Below, piece by piece: positions 18,624 to 26,402 of a DNA stretch of 32,564 bases; position 1 is the stretch's first letter; each line of letters begins with the position of its first letter. The DNA is from Riemerella columbina DSM 16469 (GTDB lineage: Bacteria; Bacteroidota; Bacteroidia; Flavobacteriales; Weeksellaceae). Made by a program: the position numbers and the translations under genes. A model generated the notes under the pieces. The model saw only the letters and a list, made by a program, of their open reading frames with translations, searched no databases and was not told where the DNA came from. The DNA lies in assembly GCF_000374405.1 (NCBI RefSeq), contig NZ_KB894231.1, positions 1 to 32,564 of the forward strand, written 5' to 3'.

Positions 18624-19364
18624 ATGAAAAATAACCCCCAAAACTTCTACAAATCTCCTACACAATGCGTAGGACTTCAAAGAACTGAAAGTTATTTAAA
18701 AACAAAAGTAAGAAATAATTATCTCATATCATCATATTTGGGAGCGGCTTTGCCTATTATCAAAACCATTCAGAATTTGAAACTAAGTGGCGATTCTATC
18801 AATCGAATCGATGCGGTAGTTTCAGGAAGTTTGAATTTTATATTTAATAATTACGATGGTAAACGCACTTTTGCCGAAGTAGTAAAACAAGCCCAAGAGG
18901 AAGGCTATACCGAACCCAACCCACGCATCGATTTGAGTGGTTTGGATGTGATTCGTAAAATATTGATTTTGGCTCGTGAGGCAGGCTATCGCAAGGATAT
19001 TGAGGAAGTTCAGTTTGAGAGTTTCTTACCTAAAAAAGCGATGGAAGTGGAAAGCGTAGCCGACTTTTTTGAAGTATTGAAAGAGGAAGAATTATTTTTC
19101 CAAGCGATGCTCAAAAAAGCCAAGGATAAAGGAGCGAAACTCAAGGTGGTGGCTCAGTTGTTGGACGGCAACTTAAAAGTTTCATTGCAAGAGGTAACTT
19201 CAGAAAGTCCATTTTTCAATTTGGATGGAAAGGATAATATCGTGGCACTTTTCACCGATATGTATCCTACCGAGCCTTTGATTGTGAAAGGAGCAGGAGC
19301 TGGAGCGAGAGTAACAGCAAGTGGTGTATTTTCGGATTTGCTATATGTCGCCAATCAAAAATAA
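18624..19364 (+). pseudogene. thrA: thrA': 5'-truncated homoserine dehydrogenase domain
   Basis: From about residue 39 (GAALPIIKTIQNLKLSGDS) to the end this matches the catalytic and C-terminal part of homoserine dehydrogenase, as in the bifunctional aspartokinase/homoserine dehydrogenase of threonine biosynthesis: VVSGSLNFIFNNYDGKR, EPNPRIDLSGLDVIRK and GAGAGARVTASGVFSDLL. The aspartokinase half and the NAD(P)-binding fold are missing, leaving 246 residues where the fusion has about 810. The first ~38 codons are unrelated to the family, so the break lies near 18735. It could still be translated but cannot be a complete dehydrogenase. It lies six bases before thrB, preserving the usual thrA-thrB order. 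A complete copy may exist elsewhere. Confidence 0.88.
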
Positions 19365-19370
19365 AATCAG

Positions 19371-20345
19371 ATGGGAAAAACAGTTTGTGCCTTTGCACCA
19401 GCGACCATTGCTAATGTCAATGTCGGATTTGATGTTTTAGGGTTAGCCCTTTCAGGTATTGGAGATACGATAGAAATTACGGAAAATCATCTGAAAGAAA
19501 ATCGAGTGCTTGAAATCATCAGCGAGACGCCTTTACCTACCGATGCGGATAAGAATTGTTGTACGGTGGTCATTCGCAAAATGCAGGAAGCCTTGAATTC
19601 GGATTTATTTGTAGATGTACGAATTCGCAAGGGATTTGCCTCAGGAAGTGGATTGGGTTCAAGTAGTGCGAGTAGTGCCGCAGCGGCGTATGCGTTCAAT
19701 GAAATCGCAGGAAAACCCTTTACAGAAGAAGAATTGATACATTTTGCAGCCGAAGGTGAACGAGTGGCTTGTGGCTTTGCCCATTTGGATAATGTTTCGC
19801 CTGCCCTTTTGGGAGGTTGGGTGTTGATTTATCAAGGTAAAACAGTTCGACTTCCTGTGCCTGAGAATCTGTATGCCGTGTCTTTTTTTCCTAATATCGA
19901 AATAAAAACCTCTTCAGCACGGAGTATCGTTTCACAAAAAACTTCTTTATCCATTACCGCGTGGCAGGCAGCAATGGGAGCCTTTGTCGCAAGTTTGTAT
20001 CAAGGCGATGAGGACTTAATGCGTGCCTCTTTGAAAGATTATATCGTAGAACCCACCCGAAAGATATTGATTCCGTTTTTCGATGAAATGCGAGATAAAG
20101 CCTTAGAAAATGGAGCGATTACCTTCGGAATATCAGGCTCTGTACCATCGGTGTTCGCCTTGGAAGGATTTTTACAATCTGATGAACTCGGAATGGTACT
20201 TGCCACCGCTCACCCTAACAAATTTGATGAGGTAATGCGTAAAGCCATCGCAGATTTCCAGCCACCAAAAGTAGATTTGAGCCATTGTACTAAAGGACAA
20301 ATCCGCAACGATTACCAAGAGTATCTGAAAGTGATATTGGGATAA
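19371..20345 (+). CDS. thrB: Homoserine kinase
   Basis: Phosphorylates homoserine to O-phosphohomoserine, the substrate of threonine synthase. This GHMP-family kinase has the ATP-binding motif GSGLGSSSAS at residues 92-101, an N-terminal FAPATIANVNVGFDVLG and a C-terminal GAITFGISGSVPSVFA. The 324 residues are full length with no disruption. Its normal upstream partner is truncated (thrA') and the downstream partner thrC is absent, replaced by non-coding DNA and a transposase remnant. Substrate supply therefore depends on genes outside this locus, or the gene is a relic that has not yet decayed. Confidence 0.95.
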   Translation: MGKTVCAFAPATIANVNVGFDVLGLALSGIGDTIEITENHLKENRVLEIISETPLPTDADKNCCTVVIRKMQEALNSDLFVDVRIRKGFASGSGLGSSSASSAAAAYAFNEIAGKPFTEEELIHFAAEGERVACGFAHLDNVSPALLGGWVLIYQGKTVRLPVPENLYAVSFFPNIEIKTSSARSIVSQKTSLSITAWQAAMGAFVASLYQGDEDLMRASLKDYIVEPTRKILIPFFDEMRDKALENGAITFGISGSVPSVFALEGFLQSDELGMVLATAHPNKFDEVMRKAIADFQPPKVDLSHCTKGQIRNDYQEYLKVILG

Positions 20346-20381
20346 GGCTCATGATTAGTTTAAAAGCCTAGATCTCTTTTC

Positions 20382-20607
20382 TTATTTTGATAACTGATGG
20401 AAGATATAGGCCGTAATACATGATGAGGGTATTATTGCACTACGAAATCCATTAGAAATATCCCGAACTGAGGCGCTTTTTGCGAAATGACAAAAAAGTA
20501 GAGAAACCAAATGTGTCGATCAAACCCTTTAGTTGGCAATTTTTTTTGAAAATTCCTCGGTCTACTTTTGAGATGATTTGGAAAAACAGTGTTAATTCTG
20601 AGTCCAT
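20382..20607 (-). pseudogene. IS4-family transposase remnant (DUF4372 N-terminus)
   Basis: Reading the minus strand from the ATG at 20607, one frame gives LTLFFQIISKVDRGIFKK. After frameshifts another frame gives THLVSLLFCHFAKSASVRDI and SNGFRSA. Both match the N-terminal DUF4372 region of Bacteroidota IS4-type transposases (consensus like FFQII-DR-IFKK ... HLVSMLFCHFAKS-SVRDISNGLRSA). Only the first ~75 residues remain, in at least two frames, with no catalytic DDE domain. It sits where thrC would be expected and marks an old insertion and deletion. Confidence 0.8.
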
Positions 20608-20748
20608 AAGAAGTTTTTTTGTACAACCTCAATGATACTTTAAGTAACTTTAATACTTATTTTTTTATTTAGGACGTTATCGTAGTTAATCCGAAAATCT
20701 CATATTTGATGATCTAAAATCAATCGCTCTCATCTCTATGAAATTCTC

Positions 20749-20756
20749 TATCTTTG
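20749..20756 (+). promoter_or_regulatory. -7 box of the cvfB-like/arsC-like/anmK operon
   Basis: TATCTTTG, an exact TAnnTTTG match, 17 bases before the ATG at 20774. It overlaps the upstream in-frame ATG at 20738, which therefore cannot be the start. Confidence 0.6.
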
Positions 20757-20773
20757 CAATAAATGAAATCCAT

Positions 20774-21598
20774 ATGCAAATAGGAAAAATACAATCACTG
20801 AAAATTGAAAAACAATCAGACCAGGGGCTTTATCTTAGTGATGAAAATGGCGAACGATGCCTGTTACCAAAAATATTCATTCGTCCAGAAATGGAACTTG
20901 AAACAGAAGTGGAAGTCTTAGTTTATCAAGACGATGGCGAACTAAAAGCCACCACAGAAACCCCTTATTGTCAGGTAGGCGAATTCGCGGTGCTCAGTTG
21001 TGTAGAGGTTTTTCCTAGCGGCTCCTTTATGGATTGGGGTATTATAAAAGATTTATTTGTGCCTTATAAACAACAAAAAGGTAAAATGGTAGAAGGTAAA
21101 CGCTATATAATCTATGTTTATATTGATGAAGAAACAGGGCTACTTACGGGAACAACCAAATTTAAAAGAAATCCACAATACGATGGTTTAGAATTAAAAA
21201 AAGGCGATAAAGTAAATCTTATCCTAATGAATGAAACCGAGTTGGGCTGGAATGTAGTGATTAACCAAAAATATATTGGGTTGGTTTATGCTTCGGATAT
21301 TTATGAAAAATTGTATCCGTTATCCGAAACCGAAGGTTATATCAAAAACATCAGAGAAGATGGAAAAATAGATGTATCGCTTCAGCCAGAAGGCTATCAG
21401 AATATTGATGAGTTTAAGCAGAAAATATTGAATAAATTAGACGAAAACTACGGACTGCTTTATATCTCGGACAAATCTAGTCCCGAGGAAATAAAAGAAG
21501 AAGTCCAGATGAGCAAAAAGAACTTTAAAAAAGCTATTGGTGGACTTTACAAAGACAAAATTATAGATATACTAGACGATAAAATAAAAAAACTATAA
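20774..21598 (+). CDS. CvfB-like S1 RNA-binding protein
   Basis: A 274-residue protein resembling CvfB/YitL, which carries several tandem S1-like OB folds and a C-terminal winged helix. The N-terminal fold covers IGKIQSLKIEKQSDQGLYLS. The second begins AVLSCVEVFPSGSFMDWG and ends LFVPYKQQ; the third runs through WNVVINQKYIGLVYASDIYE and YIKNIREDGKIDVSLQPEGY. The last ~70 residues (SPEEIKEEVQMSKKNFKKAI) fit the winged helix. It probably binds RNA; the exact role in this phylum is unknown. The start is fixed by the promoter. It overlaps the next gene by one base (TAATG). Confidence 0.85.
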   Translation: MQIGKIQSLKIEKQSDQGLYLSDENGERCLLPKIFIRPEMELETEVEVLVYQDDGELKATTETPYCQVGEFAVLSCVEVFPSGSFMDWGIIKDLFVPYKQQKGKMVEGKRYIIYVYIDEETGLLTGTTKFKRNPQYDGLELKKGDKVNLILMNETELGWNVVINQKYIGLVYASDIYEKLYPLSETEGYIKNIREDGKIDVSLQPEGYQNIDEFKQKILNKLDENYGLLYISDKSSPEEIKEEVQMSKKNFKKAIGGLYKDKIIDILDDKIKKL

Positions 21599-21945
21599 TG
21601 AAAACTGTTTTTTATCTTAAAACTTGTAGTACTTGCAAACGCATCATGTCAGAACTAGACCTAGAGGGTTGGAAACTTCGAGAATTGAAATCTCAAAATA
21701 TAACCCCTGAAGAACTAGAGCAACTCTATCCATTATCTGGTTCGTACGAAGCCTTATTCAGTAAACGCTCAACACAGATTAAAGCGAGAGGTATTGACAC
21801 TAAGCAACTAACAGAAGAGGATTATAAAGCACTAATTCTGGACCATTATAGTTTTTTGAAGCGTCCTATATTTTTAAAAGACGATGCAATATTTATCGGG
21901 AATAGTCCTAAAACCATTGAGGCACTCAAAAACTCATTAAAATAA
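21598..21945 (+). CDS. ArsC/Spx-like thioredoxin-fold protein
   Basis: A small 115-residue cytoplasmic protein of the ArsC family. C10-S-T-C13-K near the N-terminus (YLKTCSTCKR) matches the family's redox cysteine, and FLKRPIFLKDD is the family's cis-proline/arginine block. The family includes glutaredoxin-dependent arsenate reductases, Spx regulators and YffB proteins of unknown role. No arsenic genes are nearby, so arsenate reduction should not be assumed. The one-base overlap with the S1 protein and the four-base gap to anmK show a tight operon. Confidence 0.82.
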   Translation: MKTVFYLKTCSTCKRIMSELDLEGWKLRELKSQNITPEELEQLYPLSGSYEALFSKRSTQIKARGIDTKQLTEEDYKALILDHYSFLKRPIFLKDDAIFIGNSPKTIEALKNSLK

Positions 21946-21949
21946 ATTG

Positions 21950-23008
21950 ATGCATTTGCTTGGGGTAATGTCGGGAACTTCGTTAGACGGTATAGACTTC
22001 TGCTATGTCGAAATGAATGCGACGACTTACGCTTTTAACATCATTAGTGCTGAAACCTATCCATATCCCAAGAATTGGAAAAAAATATTAAAGTCAGCTT
22101 CTACAAAATCTGCAATAGAAGTTAAGGGAATTAATGTCAACTACACCCAATACCTTAATGAGCAAATTCATCAGTTTATCCGTTCAAAAAATATTAAGAC
22201 ATTAGACTTAGTAGCAAGCCATGGACATACCATTTGGCATAAGCCTTCTGAGGGATTTACCCTTCAAATCGGTAATAAACAAGCTTTATCAAAAGGATTT
22301 AACATCCCTGTGGTTTGCGATTTCAGAGTGCAAGATGTTAAATTATGTGGACAAGGGGCACCATTAGTTCCTATCGGGGACCAATTATTATTTTCGGACT
22401 TTGATTATTGTTTGAATTTAGGTGGATTTTCCAATATTTCTTATGAAGGTAGCAATCGCAAGCGATTAGCATTCGATATTTGTCCCATTAACACTCTACT
22501 CAATCATTATACCGAACTTTATTTTGAAAAACCCTATGACCATCAAGGACATTTAGCCAGAAAAGGTCGGGTTGATGCACAATTATTTAATGCATTAAAC
22601 CAAATTGAATATTATCAAAAACGACCGCCCAAATCCTTAGGTATAGAACAAGTGCAAGCCATTTATAGACCTTTAATTGAGTCTTTCAATACACAGCCCC
22701 ACGATATACTTTGTACTTTGGTGGAACATATGGCATACCAAATAGCAAAAGTCTTAACCCTAGCCCACACTCAACCAAGAAAAGTCTTGGTGACAGGTGG
22801 CGGAGCATACCATCAATTTCTTATAGAGCGATTACAATATTATGCCCAACCAAATGATATCGTTATCCCAAATACTTACCTTGTAGAATATAAAGAAGCC
22901 CTCATATTTGCACTGTTGGGATTATTAAAATGGCAAGGTAAAAATAATGTATTGTCCTCGGTAACAGGCGCAAAACACGACCACTCTTCGGGAGTAATTT
23001 ATCATTAA
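21950..23008 (+). CDS. anmK: Anhydro-N-acetylmuramic acid kinase
   Basis: Hydrolyses and phosphorylates 1,6-anhydro-MurNAc released from peptidoglycan, giving MurNAc-6-phosphate for cell-wall recycling. Family signatures are clear: GVMSGTSLDG at residues 5-14, SHGHTIWHKP, CDFRVQDVKLCGQGAPLVP, LNLGGFSNIS, LVTGGGAYHQF and EYKEALIFALLG. The ATG at 21950 is used rather than the TTG immediately before it, giving 352 residues. It is last in the operon. Its stop lies 9 bases from that of the convergent small membrane gene. MurQ is not seen nearby. Confidence 0.95.
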   Translation: MHLLGVMSGTSLDGIDFCYVEMNATTYAFNIISAETYPYPKNWKKILKSASTKSAIEVKGINVNYTQYLNEQIHQFIRSKNIKTLDLVASHGHTIWHKPSEGFTLQIGNKQALSKGFNIPVVCDFRVQDVKLCGQGAPLVPIGDQLLFSDFDYCLNLGGFSNISYEGSNRKRLAFDICPINTLLNHYTELYFEKPYDHQGHLARKGRVDAQLFNALNQIEYYQKRPPKSLGIEQVQAIYRPLIESFNTQPHDILCTLVEHMAYQIAKVLTLAHTQPRKVLVTGGGAYHQFLIERLQYYAQPNDIVIPNTYLVEYKEALIFALLGLLKWQGKNNVLSSVTGAKHDHSSGVIYH

Positions 23009-23017
23009 TAATGTAGA

Positions 23018-23221
23018 TTAATCGAAATGTTGTGTGGAGCTATCATCTTTATTTTTATGCCAAATCCAAAGCCCTACACTAATCCCTACTGCCCCACCTA
23101 AAGCGGTTAATAATGCTCTGTATAGGCGATCTGGTGCATCACTACCAATATAATTCATCAAAAATACAATGATAAAAGTGATGATAACAATGATATAAAA
23201 TTTAGAATTTTTAAAGTTCAT
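23018..23221 (-). CDS. Small two-TM membrane protein, unknown function
   Basis: A 67-residue protein with two hydrophobic segments (about 8-25 and 36-54) joined by a short polar turn with DAPDRLYRAL, and a hydrophilic tail KNKDDSSTQHFD. I do not recognise a family. It begins 5 bases after the DUF3575 gene on the same strand, so it is very likely co-transcribed and coupled to it. Confidence 0.65.
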   Translation of the reverse strand: MNFKNSKFYIIVIITFIIVFLMNYIGSDAPDRLYRALLTALGGAVGISVGLWIWHKNKDDSSTQHFD

Positions 23222-23226
23222 ATTTT

Positions 23227-23838
23227 TTATTTTAATTGATAAGAAATCATAATTCCACCTCTATACAACAGCCATTCACCACTTCTGTTCCAATGCTCAG
23301 CACTGTCATATCGACTGAGAAAGTAAGGGGGTTTTTCCGATGGCTCATACCCATGATAATACCCTTGAGAATTACCTCCACCTAGAAATAAATCTATGTT
23401 CCATCGGCTTTTCCATTGATATTGATAACCGATGGTACCCCCCAACATATAATTAAATCCGCGCTGAAATTTTTGATGATTGATATAGTTCCATTTCGTT
23501 AAATCGAACACCCCTAAGCCTCCATGAAGACCTACATACCAACCTCTAAAAGCTTGATCCAGATAATAGCGTCCCTCCAAATGTCCCATATAAACCTGGA
23601 AATGATTTCCCTTTACCGATTTCCATGGCGAAGCCGTACCATCCGCTTGCAAAGTATAGTGATCCGATAGTTGATACTCTACTCCAACATTAAAAATCAA
23701 TACAGGTAAAAATAGTGTATTCCCTTTTAAATAGAGGGAATGCTTATCGTCCAACAATCCTATATTATTTATTGTTTGCTCCTTTTGTCCAAAAACGAAT
23801 AATGGAATGACTAAGCCTACCAACTTGAATAATTTCAT
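23227..23838 (-). CDS. DUF3575-like outer-membrane barrel protein
   Basis: 203 residues with a signal peptide (MKLFKLVGLVIPLFVFG, cut before Q18). The mature part looks like a small beta-barrel: alternating strands NTLFLPVLIFNVGVEYQLS, HFQVYMGHLEGRYYLD, GWYVGLHGGLGVF and GGTIGYQYQWKSRWNIDLFL. This pattern, with the W-Y-VG-HGG motif, is typical of the DUF3575 family, whose function is not established. The promoter box ends only 4 bases before the ATG, so the mRNA may be leaderless. First gene of a two-gene operon with the small membrane protein. Confidence 0.78.
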   Translation of the reverse strand: MKLFKLVGLVIPLFVFGQKEQTINNIGLLDDKHSLYLKGNTLFLPVLIFNVGVEYQLSDHYTLQADGTASPWKSVKGNHFQVYMGHLEGRYYLDQAFRGWYVGLHGGLGVFDLTKWNYINHQKFQRGFNYMLGGTIGYQYQWKSRWNIDLFLGGGNSQGYYHGYEPSEKPPYFLSRYDSAEHWNRSGEWLLYRGGIMISYQLK

Positions 23839-23842
23839 AGTA

Positions 23843-23850
23843 CAAATGTA
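23843..23850 (-). promoter_or_regulatory. -7 box next to the DUF3575 start
   Basis: TACATTTG on the minus strand, an exact TAnnTTTG match, separated from the ATG by only four bases. This spacing predicts transcription starting at or next to the start codon. Confidence 0.5.
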
Positions 23851-24199
23851 TAAAAAGAAAATAATAATTAAAGTAGTCTCGAAATATATTTAGAAATAAT
23901 GTAAGAGTTAATAATTGAAAACTTATAAATCTTAAAGTATAAGAATTAATCTATCTGTTATTCTTTGAATTATAAAGCTATAATAAAAAATATACTAATA
24001 TTTTTATTTTAGTATAATTTTTTACCATATTTGTAAGGTAATTAATTTCTAATATAGTCATAAACAAAACAAAAATATTGTCGAATATGGCAAGTTTATT
24101 GTTTTCTAACTAATGTTAAAAGGTTGAAAAATAAAATTTTCTCTTATACACGAAATATCAAAAAATCAAAATTATGACAAATAAAAAATCAAAAAAAAA
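23851..24199. other. AT-rich divergent spacer
   Basis: No gene is visible. It contains an 8-bp inverted repeat (tatactaa 23991-23998 / ttagtata 24009-24016, loop 10), which could be an operator for the downstream regulator or a hairpin. A near-match to the -7 box, CATATTTG, lies at 24026-24033. The 3' end carries A-rich runs up to an A10 tract at 24191-24200. Confidence 0.4.
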
Positions 24200-24844
24200 A
24201 TGAACGATGAAAAGTTAATGAAACTTTACATAGATGAGGTACTTACCAAAGGTGAACGCCCAAAATCGGTATATCAATTTGCAAAACAACATCAAATGGA
24301 TGAAGCAGAATTTTATGGTTTCTATTCAAGTTTTGATGCTATCGAACGCTCATTTTTTACCGTATTGATGGTGAAAACCTTAGAAGTGTTACACAAAACC
24401 AAAGAGTATAAAGACTACGAAGCCAAGGATAAATTATTAAGTTTTTACTATACCTTTTTCGAAAACCTAAAAGCCAATCGAAGTTTTGTATTGTTTCTAT
24501 TAAAAGAAAGTACCTTGCCCTTGCAAAACCTTAGCAAATTGAGCGATTTGCGTACCCATTTCTTAGAATATATTGAAGCCATTGGCATTGACACTGTGAA
24601 TATTCAGCAAAAAGAAGTACAGAAAATCCAACAAAAAGCCCAAAAAGAAGGGGCTTGGTTACAATTTTTGAGCATTCTCAAATTTTGGCTCAATGATGAC
24701 TCTAAGGATTTCGAAAAAACCGATGTGTTTATCGAAAAATCCATCGATATAGGCTTTGAATTTTTTGATGCCAATCGATTGAACAAATTATTAGATTTCG
24801 GAAAGTTTCTTTTTAAGGAAGGAAAACGAAGTTTTTTTGAATAA
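24200..24844 (+). CDS. TetR-like regulator (TetR_C type)
   Basis: A 214-residue, mainly helical protein. The N-terminal 50 residues (LYIDEVLTKGERPKSVYQFA ... EFYGFYSSFDAIERSFFTVL) resemble the helix-turn-helix of TetR proteins, and the rest resembles a ligand-binding dimerisation domain. In Flavobacteriia such genes commonly precede an ABC1/UbiB kinase, as here (117 bases downstream). The start codon follows an A10 run. An earlier ATG at 24174 reads MTNKKSKKK and then stops; one extra A in the run would fuse it in frame, so length variation could change the N-terminus. Regulation of the following kinase is plausible but not shown. Confidence 0.75.
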   Translation: MNDEKLMKLYIDEVLTKGERPKSVYQFAKQHQMDEAEFYGFYSSFDAIERSFFTVLMVKTLEVLHKTKEYKDYEAKDKLLSFYYTFFENLKANRSFVLFLLKESTLPLQNLSKLSDLRTHFLEYIEAIGIDTVNIQQKEVQKIQQKAQKEGAWLQFLSILKFWLNDDSKDFEKTDVFIEKSIDIGFEFFDANRLNKLLDFGKFLFKEGKRSFFE

Positions 24845-24854
24845 GGAAACTAAT

Positions 24855-24882
24855 CATATGCTGAAACAAGTTTAGCATGACA
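24855..24882 (-). repeat. REP-like palindrome, copy 2
   Basis: On the minus strand it reads TGTCATGCTAAACTTGTTTC and then AGCATATG. It aligns over 28 bases with copy 1 at 152-179 (20 identical), and the arm bases change in pairs (CC/GG to TG/CA), keeping the hairpin. It lies between the TetR-like gene and the kinase gene. Confidence 0.6.
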
Positions 24883-24961
24883 AGTAGGATTCAAATCCGA
24901 AAAAGTTGTACTTTTTAAGGAATGAAATCCAAAAAAGTCGAAAAACCGAAAACAAAAAATT

Positions 24962-26275
24962 ATGAAAACTGTAAATAAAATACCGAAATCCAAAATAGAA
25001 CGCACCACAAAGTTTGTAAAAACAGGGGCAAAAGTGGGGCTAAATTACCTCAATTATTACAAAGATAAACTCACAGGAAATGAGGAAAACGCCCGACAGA
25101 AACTCAACGAAAACAATGCGGAAGATATTTACGATTCGTTGTCAGAAATGAAAGGCAGTGCTTTGAAAGTCGCCCAAATGCTGAGTATGGAGAAGAATAT
25201 TTTACCAACGGAATATATGGATAAATTCTCACTCTCGCAATTTTCTGTTCCGCCACTTTCGGCACCGTTGGTACAAAAAACTTTTCGTAAATATTTTGGA
25301 AAAGCACCGCAGGAAATTTTTGATTCGTTTTCGCCCGATGCTATCAATGCGGCAAGTATCGGTCAGGTGCATCAGGCGACCAAAGATGGGAAGAAGTTAG
25401 CCGTAAAGATTCAGTGCCCAGGGGTGGCAGAAAGTATTTCTTCGGATTTGGCGATGGTTAAGCCCATTGCGATGCGAATGTTCAATCTGAAAGGAAAAGA
25501 CAAGGAAAAATATTTTAAAGAGGTAGAAGATAAACTTATTGAAGAAACGGATTATATTTTGGAAGTAAAACAGAGTCAAGAAATTGCCAAAGATTGTGCG
25601 CATATTCCACATTTGAAGTTTCCGAACTATTATCCCGAATATTCCTCTGAACGGATTATCACAATGGATTGGATGGAAGGTCTGCACTTTTCGGAATATA
25701 CCCAAACGAATCCAACGGCGGAAGAACGCAATCAAGTGGGACAGGCTTTGTGGAATTTTTATATGTATCAAATTCACAAATTACGTCGCGTACACGCCGA
25801 CCCACACCCAGGGAATTTCTTGGTGTCAGATAAAGGTAATTTGATTGCTTTGGATTTTGGCTGTATTAAGCACATCCCAGAGGATTTTTATATTCCTTAT
25901 TTTGAGTTGATTGTCCCAGAAAACCTCAATAATCCCGAGTTTTTCCAATCAAAAATGTATGAATTGGAAATCCTACGAAAAGATGACAGCCCTGAGGAAG
26001 TCCAACTTTTTACGCAATTGTTTCACGAGATGATTAGCCTATTTACAAGACCTTTTCATCAAGAAGTTTTTGACTTTTCAGACAAACAATTTTTCGATGA
26101 GATTTATGCTTTGGGCGAGCGATTTAGCAAGGACCCACAAATCAAAAAAAGCAATGGAAATCGAGGGTCGCGACATTTTATCTATATGAACCGAACTTTC
26201 TTTGGATTGTATAATTTACTAAGTGATTTGAAGCCGAATCGTATTGAAACGAAGAGGTATGGGGTGGAGATTTGA
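24962..26275 (+). CDS. ABC1/UbiB-family protein kinase-like protein
   Basis: A 437-residue atypical kinase of the ABC1/AarF/UbiB/COQ8 family, linked in other organisms to isoprenoid-lipid and quinone metabolism. Visible motifs: the KxGQ region, here K69-V-A-Q72 in GSALKVAQMLSM (alanine instead of glycine); the Ala-rich loop AASIGQVH at 130-137; the ATP lysine K149 in AVKIQCPG; the catalytic HADPHPGN at 278-285; and DFG at 298-300. All catalytic residues are present. No C-terminal membrane helix is obvious. The TetR-like gene upstream is its probable regulator. Base composition is GC-richer than in the following pair (one 60-base line, 25321-25380, has 32 G+C). Confidence 0.9.
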   Translation: MKTVNKIPKSKIERTTKFVKTGAKVGLNYLNYYKDKLTGNEENARQKLNENNAEDIYDSLSEMKGSALKVAQMLSMEKNILPTEYMDKFSLSQFSVPPLSAPLVQKTFRKYFGKAPQEIFDSFSPDAINAASIGQVHQATKDGKKLAVKIQCPGVAESISSDLAMVKPIAMRMFNLKGKDKEKYFKEVEDKLIEETDYILEVKQSQEIAKDCAHIPHLKFPNYYPEYSSERIITMDWMEGLHFSEYTQTNPTAEERNQVGQALWNFYMYQIHKLRRVHADPHPGNFLVSDKGNLIALDFGCIKHIPEDFYIPYFELIVPENLNNPEFFQSKMYELEILRKDDSPEEVQLFTQLFHEMISLFTRPFHQEVFDFSDKQFFDEIYALGERFSKDPQIKKSNGNRGSRHFIYMNRTFFGLYNLLSDLKPNRIETKRYGVEI

Positions 26276-26331
26276 TTTTCTACAATTTTAAAATCAGTTG
26301 TATTTTTTGTGATTTCCTATTATTTTTTTCG

Positions 26332-26339
26332 TAAGTTTG
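26332..26339 (+). promoter_or_regulatory. -7 box of the HRDC/nuclease-like operon
   Basis: TAAGTTTG, an exact TAnnTTTG match. A TTTTTTG run ends at 26309, 22 bases upstream, a slightly long -33 spacing. The ATG is 63 bases downstream, leaving a leader of about 55 bases. Confidence 0.55.
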
Positions 26340-26402
26340 TGAGAGTGAGTTGGGTTATTTTATCTACTTAGTTATTAGTTATAGGTTGAACTTAAATGCA
26401 TA

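Noticed and set aside
20432-20632. A 66-residue minus-strand protein
   Set aside because: It is one frame of the frameshifted IS4 remnant, not a gene of its own.
20738-20773. Longer start for the CvfB-like protein
   Set aside because: This stretch contains the TATCTTTG promoter box.
21598-21945. Arsenate-resistance gene
   Set aside because: Only the ArsC fold is supported; no arsenic operon genes are near and the family has other roles.
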